Shown here: one piece after another, positions 1-11,612 of the stretch
Numbering within the stretch: the stretch's first letter is position 1
How the letters are laid out: every line of letters starts with the position of its first letter
Notes under the pieces: generated by a model
Told to the model about the DNA's origin: nothing
The model's input: only the letters and a program-made list of their open reading frames with translations
Database searches by the model: none
Position numbers and translations under genes: made by a program
Assembly (NCBI GenBank): GCA_033439765.1
Contig: JAULSN010000004.1
Coordinates: 3,916,001-3,980,000 of the forward strand
Length of the DNA stretch: 64,000 bases
Origin: Lasiosphaeria ovina
Taxonomy: Eukaryota; Ascomycota; Sordariomycetes; Sordariales; Lasiosphaeriaceae
Direction: 5' to 3'

Positions 1-698
1 TTGGAACCCCGGTATTGCTAGTTTTGACCTAGGCGCCTCCGCGCCCGACAGAAATCCTCAAAGACCATTTCAGACAAAAGAAACCCCCCTTGTCATTCTA
101 GCAAGCCATTGAAACGACAAAAATCACTGCGGGCATCAATCTCACTCTGGGGGATTTTATATTTTACTACTTGATATAAATTTTCCAAATAGAAAGGAGA
201 GAGAGAGAGAGAGAGAGGCTAAAGATAACTTCGGTAGGTTACTTTTCCCATACTTACACCCAAGCGTGGAAAGGAAGCATTCGGCTTGTGGATTCAAATT
301 CGGACCAAGTCATTAATCCATCGATTAAGAAAACCCAGAATTGAACGAGACTTCAAAAAGAATACGAAACGGATCGAGGGAGGCACTAAAAACGGTGGTC
401 GGCGAGCTCTTGCCACACCTATCTCAAAGCAAAGCCGGCGCAACCTATCTCAAAGCCCTAGATCGATGCAGATGGAGAGAGCGACGTCCTTAATTTATCT
501 TCCAAGTGAAATATCTACAGAGGGCGAGAGAAACAAGATTGCTCCTTAAAAGTACTGTAGATGTATGCACACATATGTAAAATACAACGAGAAACAACCC
601 ATTAACTCTTTTCCATATCCCCCCCTCATAGAAAAAAAGAAACCATTAACTTGAACCGCCCCATAACCCAAAAGTCCGAGACGACAAAAAAAAAGCTC
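1..698. other. intergenic stretch, no gene seen
   Basis: No supportable coding region. It contains an (AG)n microsatellite at about 197-218 and short AT-rich runs. The open frames here start on non-ATG codons and have no recognisable protein character. Confidence 0.5.
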
Positions 699-831
699 TG
701 ACAGGAGTGAGATTCGAACCCACGCCCTTTCGGACCACGGAATCAATTGACGACGAGCTTGGCTCGAGATCGTGAATGAAGGGATTTGTAATTCCTTAAC
801 GTGGCGCCTTGGACCGCTCGGCCATCTTGCC
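699..831 (-). tRNA. tRNA-Leu(AAG) with intron
   Basis: The minus strand folds as a class II tRNA. The 5' acceptor strand GGCAAGA is at 831-825, followed by T8 and a canonical D-arm (GGCCGAGCGGTC). The anticodon stem CCACG (804-800) pairs with CGTGG (739-735). The loop TTAAGG gives anticodon AAG (797-795), which reads CUN leucine codons after A34-to-inosine editing. A 53-nt intron (741-793) sits after nucleotide 37, the standard eukaryotic position. A long variable arm (TCC-GAAA-GGG) and the T-arm with loop TTCGAAT follow, as expected for tRNA-Leu. The acceptor stem has one A-C mismatch and one G-U pair, so the gene may be slightly degenerate. It lies 450 bp from the 3' end of MGM1. Confidence 0.85.
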
Positions 832-1283
832 CTGTTGGGATCAATCAGAAGGAGGATCTGATTTTGTTGAAGTTGTGGGTTGGTATCGAGTCATGTCATG
901 TCATGGCCCGAGGGGTGGATGAGACAGAGGTCATGCTAACAACAGATATGGAATACCCAGGGGAAAAATGGAGACATCGAAACACCACACCACATGCTTG
1001 ACATGGTTAAATGTATATATATATCTAGAAAAAGAACTCGAGGAGGGTATTCAGGATATGTACAGGCAATACTTCTAACTGTGCACTAACCAAGACGCAA
1101 AGAAAAAAACCACCCTCCCAGTTTCACATCCCCGGCGGGGATGACGAGACGAACAAACCACAAGGACACACCAAAACAACCGACACCGCGCCTAGACACC
1201 ATCCCAATGGACAAACGACATTTTGAAAAAAAAAAAAAAAAAACCCCCCGTTCATCCCCAACATCCCGAGGCAAACCTCTCAC
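832..1283. other. spacer and MGM1 3' region
   Basis: Probable 3'UTR of MGM1 (minus strand) plus spacer. It contains a short TA-rich stretch near 1012-1024 and a long A-run near 1223-1242. No gene seen. Confidence 0.4.
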
Positions 1284-4110
1284 TCAAAACAGTGACCGCC
1301 TCAGCCGCTTCTTGTACCCGCCGTCGAGCTTTGTGTCGTTGTGCGTGTCTAGGCGGTTGAGCGTCTCGATCTTGGAGAGGACGAGCTCGAGCAGCTCCTT
1401 GCGGCGGATGAGGTCTAGATGCCGCCTGATCCTGGGGTCCTCGCGGGCGAAGCGCTCGATGCCGGCGCCGCCCATCTGCTCGCCGAGCTTGGCCTCGACC
1501 TCGCGGGGGAAGCGGGCGTAGAAGTCGTTGAGCATCTCGACGTTGAGGAAGAGCACGGCCGTCTGCGTCAGCTTGGTGGCCACGGCGTCGAGGAACACCT
1601 CGGGGCAGTAGTATTTGTTCTCGAGCGACTTGCACTGCCGCGACTTGACCGCGAGCATGCGCATGTTGATAATGTCGGCCCGGTCCCGGAGAAACACGGC
1701 TTCGCGTCCTGTCATAGTTTAGCACCCAGAGTCAGACACAAACCTTTGAAAAGCAGGAGAAAGTAAAGGGAAGTGACGTACCTCTTGCGAGCAGCGCAGC
1801 GCTGAACCCGCCCGCCCCGTTTCTGCTCTCGCCTTCGACCGCAATGTCCCCCTTGCGTGCCCTATCCACGAACCCCATCACCTCCTTGAGCTTCTTCTTG
1901 CCCCCGACTACGTTTTCGAGATTCTTCATGGCTGCCTGGCACTGGTCTAGCTCTCCTTTGAGAACCCCCGCAACATGTTCCCGTCCCTGGTTCCACTCCT
2001 GCGGCTGGATGTCAACTTCGTACTTGTACGGCTTGAGAGAAAACTCGATGCCGTCGCTGGTCGTATAAGCCCGGTCCTCGAGCACCGTAGCCGCAGCCTC
2101 GCTGATCACCTGGCGGACCGACGGGTGCTTCGCGAACGAAGACTTGTCAATCAGCTTGTCGACGTTGGACTGCACCGCGGCGGACACCACAGTCGTCGCC
2201 AAACGGCCCACGCCGAGCCTGGTCAGCGCAGAAGACGCCGTGTCGAGCTGCATGTGCCAGTAATGGGATTTGGGGTCGGCCTTGGGGAGATCGGCGATGC
2301 TGTCAGGCTCGTTGGGCGCCGCATAGAGATCCTCGATGGGCTTGTTCCAGTACCGCGCCGCCAGCTGGTCGAGCACCCGCTGGTCTAGAGCGCTCTTCAG
2401 CAGGTCCTGCATCTGGGGCCGACCAAACGACGACGCAAACTTGTGGAACAGGTGCTTGAAGTTGTCGAGGCTCTCCGCCAGGTATGCTTCTGCTGTCATG
2501 GGCTCCTCGTTATACTGCACCTTGAACTGGTACGTCGTCTCTTCAAGCTCTCGCTGAATGGCATCTGTAGTGGCTTGCAGCCTGGACGACATCTGTTGCT
2601 CCAGAACCTGCATTAGCTTCTTCCGCAGCGTGACAGTGCCAATGTTGACTTTAGCTTCGGGGCCAAACTGGGACGGATGCGAGCTAAAGAAGGCCTTCTC
2701 GTTTCGGCTGATGACGGCCAACAGGTTGCCCGTGTCCCGCTTGAAGAGGCCCTGCGAGGGCAGTTTGGAAATCACGCCGACGTAGCCCAGCCGGAGGGGA
2801 TACTGCTTGTCGCTCAGGATGGCCGCCCCCTTTTCGGCATCGACCAGGTCCATCTTGGTGATGACGCCAATGGTCCGCTCTCCTCTGGGGTCAACTCTGC
2901 GGCTCGCCTGCAAGGCAGTCGAGTTCGCCAAATCCACGTCGGCAGCCGAGATGGCCAGGATGATGTTGGGGCCCCGAATGTACTTGTCGCAGAGCTCCGA
3001 TATCTTCCGCTTCAGCTCCCGGGGCTGGTTCTCCCCGGCCACCTGGATGTAGCCGGGAAGGTCAATGAGAGACAGGTCTGGCACCTTGGGCGAGTGTATA
3101 ATGAGGCGGATAGGGTCATCCGAAACACACTCCGTGTCGGGCACAGACTGGTTGAGCTCGGTCAGGTTCTTCTGTATCAGCGAAAAGTCGGTAATCCGGT
3201 TGAGGCCGAGGTCGGGGAATTCGCCGTAGTCGACCCTGGCATCGGGATCATTAACTAGCGTAAGCTCAATGGGCCGGCGTGTTATCATGTTGGTGCCCTT
3301 GGGCAGAAACTCGTGGCCCACTATGGCTTCCAGCACCGAGCTCTTTCCCGAAGACTGCGACCCAATCACGACGATGGACGGCAGGGTGACGGAGCTCGAC
3401 TGGCCGACTTTTTGGAGGAGATTCCGTATCTCGATCATCATCTTGGTGATGTACATCATGTGGTCGTCCTTGGATATCTCCTCGGGGGTTCGCTCGTCGT
3501 TGTCGGCCGCCTGGTCATAGCCATAGGCAGCGGCGGAAGCCGACACGCCGGCTGCGACACCCGTCTTGCTCTGCTTCGGCGGTTCAGGCCCTCCTGGGCC
3601 TCCGGAGCCCCCATTGCCATTGCCAGCTTCGCCTTCCCCTTTCATAATCTTGTCGAGCCATTCGGGAATCTCGACCTTGTCTTTGGTGTTCTGCCAGCCG
3701 CGTTTCGTCTGGCCGGCAATGTCGACTGCGCTCCCCCACAAGTCCGAGGCAGTGGCGGTCAGGGTGGTCTTGACGTTGCCGTACAGCTCCTGGGCCGAGT
3801 TGCTCACTTGGATGGCCTGGTACTGGATCCAAGCCACGCCGCCAATCATGAGGCCGCCGAACAGGGCGGGGATCCTGGCGAACTTGACGACGAGCTTTGG
3901 GAGCAGGCGGGCGAAGGAGGCATTGCGGACGATGACGGCGTTGTGGTAGGCGTTGGCGGTGAAGCGCATCGAGGGGCGGATTGTGCGGGCAGCGCCATCG
4001 GCGCGCTGGAGTCCGCCGGTGGGCAGTGGATGGTACTGACGGACGGCTCGAAGTGTGATGCGACGGGCGAGGGGGGCAAAAGCCCCGGCAGCGCGGAGCT
4101 GGGCACTCAT
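1284..4110 (-). CDS. MGM1: mitochondrial dynamin-like GTPase Mgm1
   Basis: Dynamin-family GTPase of the mitochondrial inner membrane (Mgm1 in yeast, Msp1 in fission yeast, OPA1 in animals), needed for inner-membrane fusion and cristae shape. Two exons: 4110-1782 and 1708-1284, with a 73-bp intron (1709-1781; donor GTACGT, acceptor ACAG) that joins LLAR-G-REAV in frame. The product is about 917 aa. The first ATG at 4110 (MSAQLR) opens an Arg-rich presequence, and a hydrophobic anchor follows at about residues 78-100. An Ala/Ser-rich stretch near 195-207 could be the rhomboid (Pcp1) cleavage region (inference). The P-loop GSQSSGKSS is at about 249, the G3 motif DLPGY at about 343 and the G4 motif TKMD at about 416. 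The C-terminal GTPase-effector region is in exon 2. Length and motif order fit the family. Confidence 0.95.
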
Positions 4111-5538
4111 GGCGGGCGGTGAGGAGAAAAGCGACAAGCGAGACTGAGGTCTACTGGTCTCGGACGTCGGGCAACATTGAAACCAGCGGCGTCAATGGGG
4201 ATGTGGCCGCCGATTGTGTCGAAATTGCGTTGTCAGTGTCAGGTCGCAGTCGCGGCCGTCGTCGCTCGTTGCGGCTCCTTTCGGTTGAGGTGGTTTCGTC
4301 AGTGCCGCTGGTGCAGAGCAGGGACTGGAGGAGCCTCAGGGCCCCCACCTAAACCCACCCAAAAGTCCCAGCGGTGGGACAGCGACGTCGTGCATGCGCC
4401 AAATCCTAATGAGAGGTACGGTAAACTCACAGCACCCGTATGTACCCTACGTACATGTATGTACGTGATATATCCGTACAACAGCGACGTTTATTCTCTA
4501 TTCTCGGTTTACACCCATATCTTTTCATTCGGGATTTACTATTTGAGGCGTCTCTACAACCCATGTTACCGAACCACCTCTGTACAGGACATTCACATAA
4601 TTTCTTGGTCCAGGTCCGCCATTTCAGGAGGTACCTCCAGTGACACAATCCAATCCCTAGCAGCTTGCCCTGCGAGGTAGAGGGGGTCAGAAACCAGGGG
4701 TTCTTGGGATCCAAAAACGGGACCCTCTTTCCCTTGTTAGTGTCACGTTTTAGTTTTAAAAAATCGGTTGTGCTCACAAACGGAAGAGAATTCCCACTGC
4801 TTCTTGGCATTGGCAGCGAACAGAGGCCCACTCAAGTAATATGTAGGGCACTTCCCCAGTCAAACGCGAGATTCCTTCAGGCCTATGGAGTTGCCAGGAT
4901 CATCCAAGTATACACAGTAGAGCGCTTTTTGAGCAATCGATCCAAGCAATTAATAGCAATCCCTAGCATGTTAAATCTGCCAAGAAATGCTGCGCCTGCA
5001 GGACTCGCAGGCTTCTTCCTTTTCCTTTCCTTTCCTTAGCTTAGTTACTTACGAATTTAGCCACTATTTACTTGCAGCTTTTCCTCTTGTATTTGCCTGC
5101 CTTCACATCTTTCTTCTTCACCTTAGAATCCTTAGACAATGGTATAGCTATATTAGTGATACTTTTCCTCGTTGCTATTGACCGCCGTCACACCGGCTCG
5201 ACATCGTACTGTGTAAAGTGCATAAAGATGCCAGGGGCGCGCCGTGTCTTATTGCGAGAGGCATTATTGGCCGCGACTGGCGTTTGCGCCTAGCTCCGTG
5301 GATTGAAATGATTGGATATGGACGCTCTATAGCGTTTTGGGCCTAGAAGCTGAGCCTCGATCGCCCAACTTCTCACACCGCGGTTCGCCGTCGTCTACCA
5401 AGCTCAGCCTCACCAAGGCCACGAAGCTGCCTCCACTAGGAGGGCCTTGTACTGTTCGCCGAAGCGTAGCATCCGTGATCCAACAACTTGTACGAATCTC
5501 GGTCCCAACATACAAGCTCTTATGCCGGTAGTCGAGCC
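4111..5538. other. intergenic region between MGM1 and the NLR gene
   Basis: A 1.4 kb divergent spacer that must hold the MGM1 promoter and the promoter of the NLR-like gene. Open frames overlapping both strands have no recognisable character. A small palindromic run of GTACAT/ATGTAC units is visible at about 4440-4470. Nothing else can be supported. Confidence 0.4.
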
Positions 5539-8500
5539 ATGATTTCCGTCAACCTCAGCCAGCGCATCTCTTTGGCCGGATGGGCAGCCGCCCTTTGTCT
5601 CCCCGTCGGTGCGGTTGCCATTTGGCTTTGGGTCTATCCCGCATCCACTCGTAAACAATCCCCGCAAGAAGGCGGCTGCCTTCGTCCAGACTACCCCGAC
5701 AAGAATAAGACAGACATCCTCAAACACGCCCTGAAGCCCGAAGAATGTCTTACTCAAGAGGGAGCTGTTCCTCTTCGTGAAGTTAATTCCCACCCTGAGC
5801 ACGGCCAATGCCGAAAAGATCAGACAGAACCCGACGATCCGACACAATTCCACCTAAAAAGCAAGGGTGTCAATCTCCGCCAAGTCTACCCTTCTCCTGG
5901 GAACAAAACCGCAACAGACGTCGACATTATCGCCATCCATGGCCTCGATACGCAGTCGCCCGATACTTGGATATGGGATCCGAAAGGGGCCTGCGTTAAC
6001 TGGCTGGAAGACCCGCACATGCTGCCCGAGCGGTTTCCGACCGCGCGCATTTTCACCTGCGACTGGCCGGCTGACCTCTTCGAGCAGCCAGGTTTCGTCC
6101 AAAAGATGATCGACGAGTTCGCTCGGCTGCTGCTCGCCGGCATCAAAGGCCGGCCTCCAGCGGCGAATGACCAACCCGGACGCGACCGGCCAATTGTCTT
6201 CATCGCGTCGTGCCTCGGTGGCATCATCTTGGCAAAGGCGCTTGTGATGGCTAGCTGCGAGTATGAATCCGTGAAACGAGCGACACGCGGCATCGTCTTT
6301 CTCGCCACGCCCTTCAAGGGTACATCATTCCAACGCGTGGCTACGTGGGCTGAGCCAGGTCTGAGGCTCTGGGCTTCGATCCGGGACAAGAAGGTCTCTA
6401 ACCTGCTTGAGCTTACGAAATCTTCTTCCGATCTCAGACAACTCGTCCACAGCTTCACTGCTTTCTGCCTAGAAAACGACCTTAAAGACCATATAGTCAC
6501 CTTTTACGAGACCGGCAAGTCAAGTCTCCCGCGCAAAATAGCTCCCTGGCTCCACGCCTCTTTATCTCAAGAACAACCGGTATAGATACTTTCCATACTT
6601 AAAACCGTATTCAGTGGAAGCTAACGCTCCCCAGCTGGTTGATATTGGTTCCGCGACCCTGGAAATTGTCCTACATCCACTACCTCTTGATCGGCCCCAC
6701 GTAACCATGAACAAGTTTAATGGCCCCGACGATCCAGGATACCTTCTTGTCGCCGGGAGAGTTGGCCTTCTTCTTTGCGACATTCGCAACGGCCGGCCTA
6801 TTGAGAGAGCAGACCTCTGGATCCGAAATAACTGCTATTCCCTGACAGAGCTCAGGATCGAACGACTCTCGGGCGTCCTGCTTCCGATGGATCGGTGCTA
6901 CATTAACCTTGCCATTGTGGAGCAACCTGGCGACAAGACCAGCCCATCAGACGACGAGGGTAGAGCGCGAAAGGATTCTCCGTTTTCGCTCCTCGCCCGA
7001 CTGAATATTATGGCACCGGACGATACGATCAATGTGACACTGCCGACTCTATTTAAACCCCGGAAGTCACGCGGCGGCCAGGAGAAACAACCAAGTCGCA
7101 TCCTGATTCGTGGACGGGCAGGAGTGGGCAAGACTACTCTATGTAAGAAGATTGTCTACGATTTCACATATAGAAAACTGTGGCAGGATTTGTTCGATCG
7201 CGTACTTTGGGTACCGTTACGGAATCTGAAGCTTAAAGAAAGTCTCCAGCCCAGTGGATATAACTTTGGCCATCTATTCCATCAAGAGTATTTCTCTCAA
7301 CACCCAGAAGGCGACGGCCTCGCCAGGGCATTATGGGATGCCTTAGAGGACACTAAGAGTGATAGAACTTTGTTTATCCTCGACGGCCTGGACGAAGTGT
7401 CACAGGACTTGGACGATACTATGCGCAAGTTCCTCAAGAAGCTCTTGAATCAGCCTAATGTCATCATCACGTCTCGGCCACACGCAATACTACCTTCTGG
7501 TCTCGATCCTATCCAACTGGAGTTAGAGACCATCGGATTCTATCCCGATCAAGTGAGGGCCTATGTGGAAAAAGCTTTCACCGATCCAGAAACGGGCGAA
7601 ACGGATTCGGAAAAGCCCGGCGAGATTCAGTCGTACCTCCAAAAGCACCAACTAGTACAGGGACTTGTGCGGATCCCGGTTCAGCTTGATGCGCTCTGTT
7701 ACACCTGGAGCAGCCTCAGCGATAAGGTTATCCCGCAGACCATGACAGCCATCTACAGAGCTATCGAGCAAAGCTTATGGAGGAAGGATATCGTCCGATT
7801 GGGGAAGCAGCAACCAAACCGACCGCAAGTGGTGACACATGACCATGTCCAGGAACTTCTTCCATCAGAGGTCGAGAACTTCATTGAGGCCGAGCTCTCT
7901 TTTCTTGAGGGCTTAGCCTTTACAGGTCTGCATAATGATGTAATCGACTTTCGGCCAGAGCACCGGGATACAATATTGAGGCAGTGTAAACCTACTGGAG
8001 CGCGAGTCCCGCTAGACACCACCTGCATGCGCCTCTCATTTCTACGGACGTCAGAGCCCTTATCGAACAGCCGCAACCGCAACTACCACTTTTTGCATCT
8101 GACGTTCCAGGAGTACTTTGCGGCGCGGTATTTTGTACGGCAGTGGAAAGCCAAACAACCCCTTAACTACCAAGAGTTCAGCAATAGAGATTGTAGCAGC
8201 AAAGTCGAGCCTGCCACTTTCCTTCAGGAGCATAAATACGATCCTCGATACGATATCTTCTGGCGCTTTGTCGCCGGCTTGCTTGATGCTGACGGGGGGG
8301 TACTCGGCTTCTTCCAGACGATTGAGAGGGAGCCACGCGACCTCCTAGGTCCTACGCATCAGCGCCTGGTTATGCATTGCCTGAGCGAAGTCGAGCGGAA
8401 AGAGTCGGAACTTCGAACGAAGCTAGAAACCAAACTAGAACAGTGGCTGCTGTTCGAGTGCGACTTCACGGAAAACTCCGAGTTAGCCCGCGAAATGGAG

Positions 8501-10924
8501 TGTCCAGAGCAGGTTCTAGTTAACGTATTAAAGCAAGGATCTGAAGACGTAAAACGGATTCTTCTGGAATCGATATTTAGACGAACAGCAGCGCCATCTA
8601 GTATCATAAATATTACATCTTCCTGGCTAAACGACGACACCTTGAGGCGCCTATATATTACTATATTACGTATCTTAAGATATCAACACAAAGGCTTACC
8701 GGATACGGTGCTACAACGTATCGCAGCACGGCTCGAGGATAGCGAGTTGCATGTCCGACAGGCGGCTATCGAGGCGCTTCAAGGCCAGGCCGGCCTCACC
8801 GAAGAGGTGCTACAACGTATCGCAGCACGGCTCGAGGATAGCGAGTTGTATATCCGACGGGCGGCTATCAAGGCGCTTCAAGGCCAGGCCGGCCTTACCG
8901 AAGAGGTGCTACAACGCATCGTAGCACGGCTCGAGGATAGCGACTGGGATGTCCGACAGGCGGCTATCAAGGCGCTTCAAGGCCAGGCCGGCCTTACCGA
9001 AGAGGTGCTACAACGCATCGTAGCACGGCTCGAGGATAGCGACTGGGATGTCCGACAGGCGGCTATCAAGGCGCTTCAAGGCCAGGCCGGCCTCACCGAA
9101 GAGGTGCTACAACGTATCGCAGCGCTTCAAGGCCAGGCCGGCCTCACCGAAGAGGTGCTACAACGTATCGCAGCACGGCTCGAGGATAGCGACTGGGATG
9201 TCCGACAGGCGGCTATCGAGGCGCTTCAAGGCCAGGCCGGCCTCACCGAAGAGGTGCTACAACGTATCGTAGCACGGCTCGAGGATAGCGACTGGGATGT
9301 CCGACGGGCGGCTATCGAGGCGCTTCAAGGCCAGGCCGGCCTCACCGAAGAGGTGCTACAACGTATCGCAGCACGGCTCGAGGATAGCAACTGGGATGTC
9401 CGACGGGCGGCTATCGAGGCGCTTCAAGGCCAGGCCGGCCTCACCGAAGAGGTGCTACAACGTATCGCAGCACGGCTCGAGGATAGCAACTGGGATGTCC
9501 GACGGGCGGCTATCGAGGCGCTTCAAGGCCAGGCCGGCCTCACCGAAGAGGTGCTACAACGTATCGCAGCACGGCTCGAGGATAGCGAGTTGTATGTCCG
9601 ACAGGCGGCTATCGAGGCGCTTCAAGGCCAGGCCGGCCTCACCGAGGAGGTGCTACAACGTATCGCAGCACGGCTCGAGGATAGCGACTGGGATGTCCGA
9701 CAGGCGGCTATCGAGGCGCTTCAAGGCCAGGCCGGCCTCACCGAAGAGGTGCTACAACGTATCGTAGCACGGCTCGAGGATAGCAACTGGGATGTCCGAC
9801 AGGCGGCTATCGAGGCGCTTCAAGGCCAGGCCGGCCTCACCGAAGAGGTGCTACAACGTATCGCAGCACGGCTCGAGGATAGCGAGTTGTATATCCGACG
9901 GGCGGCTATCGGGGCGCTTCAAGGCCAGGCCGGCCTCACCGAAGAGGTGCTACAACGTATCGCAGCACGGCTCGAGGATAGCAACTGGGATGTCCGACAG
10001 GCGGCTATCGAGGCGCTTCAAGGCCAGGCCGGCCTCACTGAAGAGGTGCTACAACGTATCGCAGCACGGCTCGAGGATAGCAACTGGGATGTCCGACAGG
10101 CGGCTATCGAGGCGCTTCAAGGCCAGGCCGGCCTCACCGAAGAGGTGCTACAACGTATCGCAGCACGGCTCGAGGATAGCGAGTTGTATGTCCGACAGGC
10201 GGCTATCGAGGCGCTTCAAGGCCAGGCCGGCCTCACCGAGGAGGTGCTACAACGTATCGCAGCACGGCTCGAGGATAGCGACTGGGATGTCCGACAGGCG
10301 GCTATCGAGGCGCTTCAAGGCCAGGCCGGCCTCACCGAAGAGGTGCTACAACGTATCGCAGCACGGCTCGAGGATAGCGAGTTGTATATCCGACGGGCGG
10401 CTATCGGGGCGCTTCAAGGCCAGGCCGGCCTCACCGAAGAGGTGCTACAACGTATCGCAGCACGGCTCGAGGATAGCGAGTTGTATATCCGACGGGCGGC
10501 TATCGAGGCGCTTCAAGGCCAGGCCGGCCTCACCGAAGAGGTGCTACAACGTATCGCAGCACGGCTCGAGGATAGCGAGTTGCATGTCCGACAGGCGGCT
10601 ATCGAGGCGCTTCAAGGCCAGGCCGGCCTCACTGAAGAGGTGCTACAACGCATCGCAGCACGGCTCGAGGATAGCGAGTTGCATGTCCGACAGGCGGCTA
10701 TCAAGGCGCTTATAAGTCAAGCAACGCTATCGTTGGACGTCCTCGGACTATATATCAAACCCTTATATAAGGCTTTACTACAATTAAGCTTCAAGGAACA
10801 TTTATATTGGTGCTCTTCAAATGGCAGTTTTATAGTTGGTCTTAAATGTATTTCTTTAACGAGTAGGGAACATAGCTTGAAAGAGGCATTAGTAAAGCTA
10901 CTAGAGACGGCGCCGCCACCGTAG
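5539..10924 (+). CDS. NLR-like protein: SesB-type hydrolase, NACHT, HEAT-like repeats
   Basis: STAND/NLR-like protein of about 1776 aa. Exon 1 is 5539-6579 (347 codons) and exon 2 is 6635-10924. The 55-bp intron (GTATAG donor, CTAAC branch, CCAG acceptor) keeps frame. The order is: hydrophobic segment (about 14-34); alpha/beta-hydrolase domain of the fungal SesB/lipase-like type (about 125-345: DVDIIAIHGLDT, FIASCLGG, IVFLATPFKG); linker; NACHT NTPase with Walker A GRAGVGKTTL (about 507-516) and Walker B LFILDGLDE (about 593-601); winged-helix/NAM region; then 20 near-identical 33-aa HEAT-like repeats plus one shortened copy (about 1040-1705) and a unique tail. In fungi such proteins act in heterokaryon incompatibility and proposed innate immunity: the repeats sense, NACHT oligomerises and the N-terminal domain executes. 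No experimental role is implied for this copy. The nucleophile-elbow Ser is replaced by Cys225. Confidence 0.88.
8709..10710 (+). repeat. 99-bp tandem repeat array encoding HEAT-like units
   Basis: Twenty full 99-bp units plus one 51-bp unit in tandem, all in frame inside the NLR-like gene. The consensus unit reads LTEEVLQRIAARLEDS-x-x-x-V-R-x-AAIxALQGQAG. Units differ almost only at the positions after EDS (D/N/E, W/L, D/Y/H, V/I), at R-Q/R, at AAI-E/K/G and at RI-A/V. Outside those codons the DNA is almost identical, which indicates recent amplification or ongoing homogenisation. The shortened unit (about 9107-9157) lacks 48 bp and stays in frame. Confidence 0.95.
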
Positions 10925-11612
10925 TAAAGGATGGAGGACAGATAGCTGTCGCTGCATTTAGCTGCTAGGAACTAGGAGGAAGTAGTGGTTGTAAGAGAGG
11001 GCAGATACGCCTAACAAGGTAGTTATAATGGAGGTAATGAGTGGGTCGAGCAATAATTGGTATGAGTACAAGACTTCAACCTGGCCCTCGCAAAGGAAGG
11101 TGAGCGAGGGCCGCCACTTATATACAGGGCCAGGAGACTAAGTCCGTGCGTGCTGTGGATGCCCTGTGTGGCTCTGGTGGCCGCTGCTAGTTGGTGGCAG
11201 GTGGTGGGCGCGCACAGGTGTGCGCGCAGTACAAGGAGTGTGTGGTTGGGGTGTTCTTTCCTAAAAGTGGTGAAACTATTCTGCGTTCAATTTCCGTACT
11301 ACTCTCTATATCCTCTCCTCTCCATCCTCCCCTCCCTCTCCTCCTCTCCTCCTCTTCTCCTCTCCTCCTCTCCCTCTCTCCTATTTTTTCTAATCATAGC
11401 GTGCCACTAGAAGGGCCTGGGAGGATCTATAAATATATACTTACCTATAAATTCTAGCATCTTCTAGATCCTCATCCTGACGAAACGCTGACCTAATTAA
11501 TCCCACTTTTAACGTAATCCTCGACCTCCTTTGCCACACCACCTGCTTTGCCAAAAAACCTGTGCGCCAACCCCACCAATGCGTAACACGCCACGGCACC
11601 ACCACCGCAACT
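10925..11612. other. spacer 3' of the NLR gene
   Basis: No gene seen. Holds a short perfect inverted repeat (GGCCCTCGC at 11083-11091 and GCGAGGGCC at 11104-11112) and a long CT-rich tract (about 11300-11390). It may include the 5' flank of the adjoining transposon relic. Confidence 0.4.

Noticed and set aside
4110..4137. Upstream extension of MGM1 to 4137
   Set aside because: The extension starts on TTG. The first ATG, followed by a proper mitochondrial presequence, is at 4110.
9048..10715. Long open frames (up to 307 codons, RRFKARPASPKRCYNVSQ repeats) in a second frame of the repeat array
   Set aside because: The repeat length is a multiple of three, so any open alternate frame stays open throughout. 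The sequence is a shadow of the HEAT-like coding frame.
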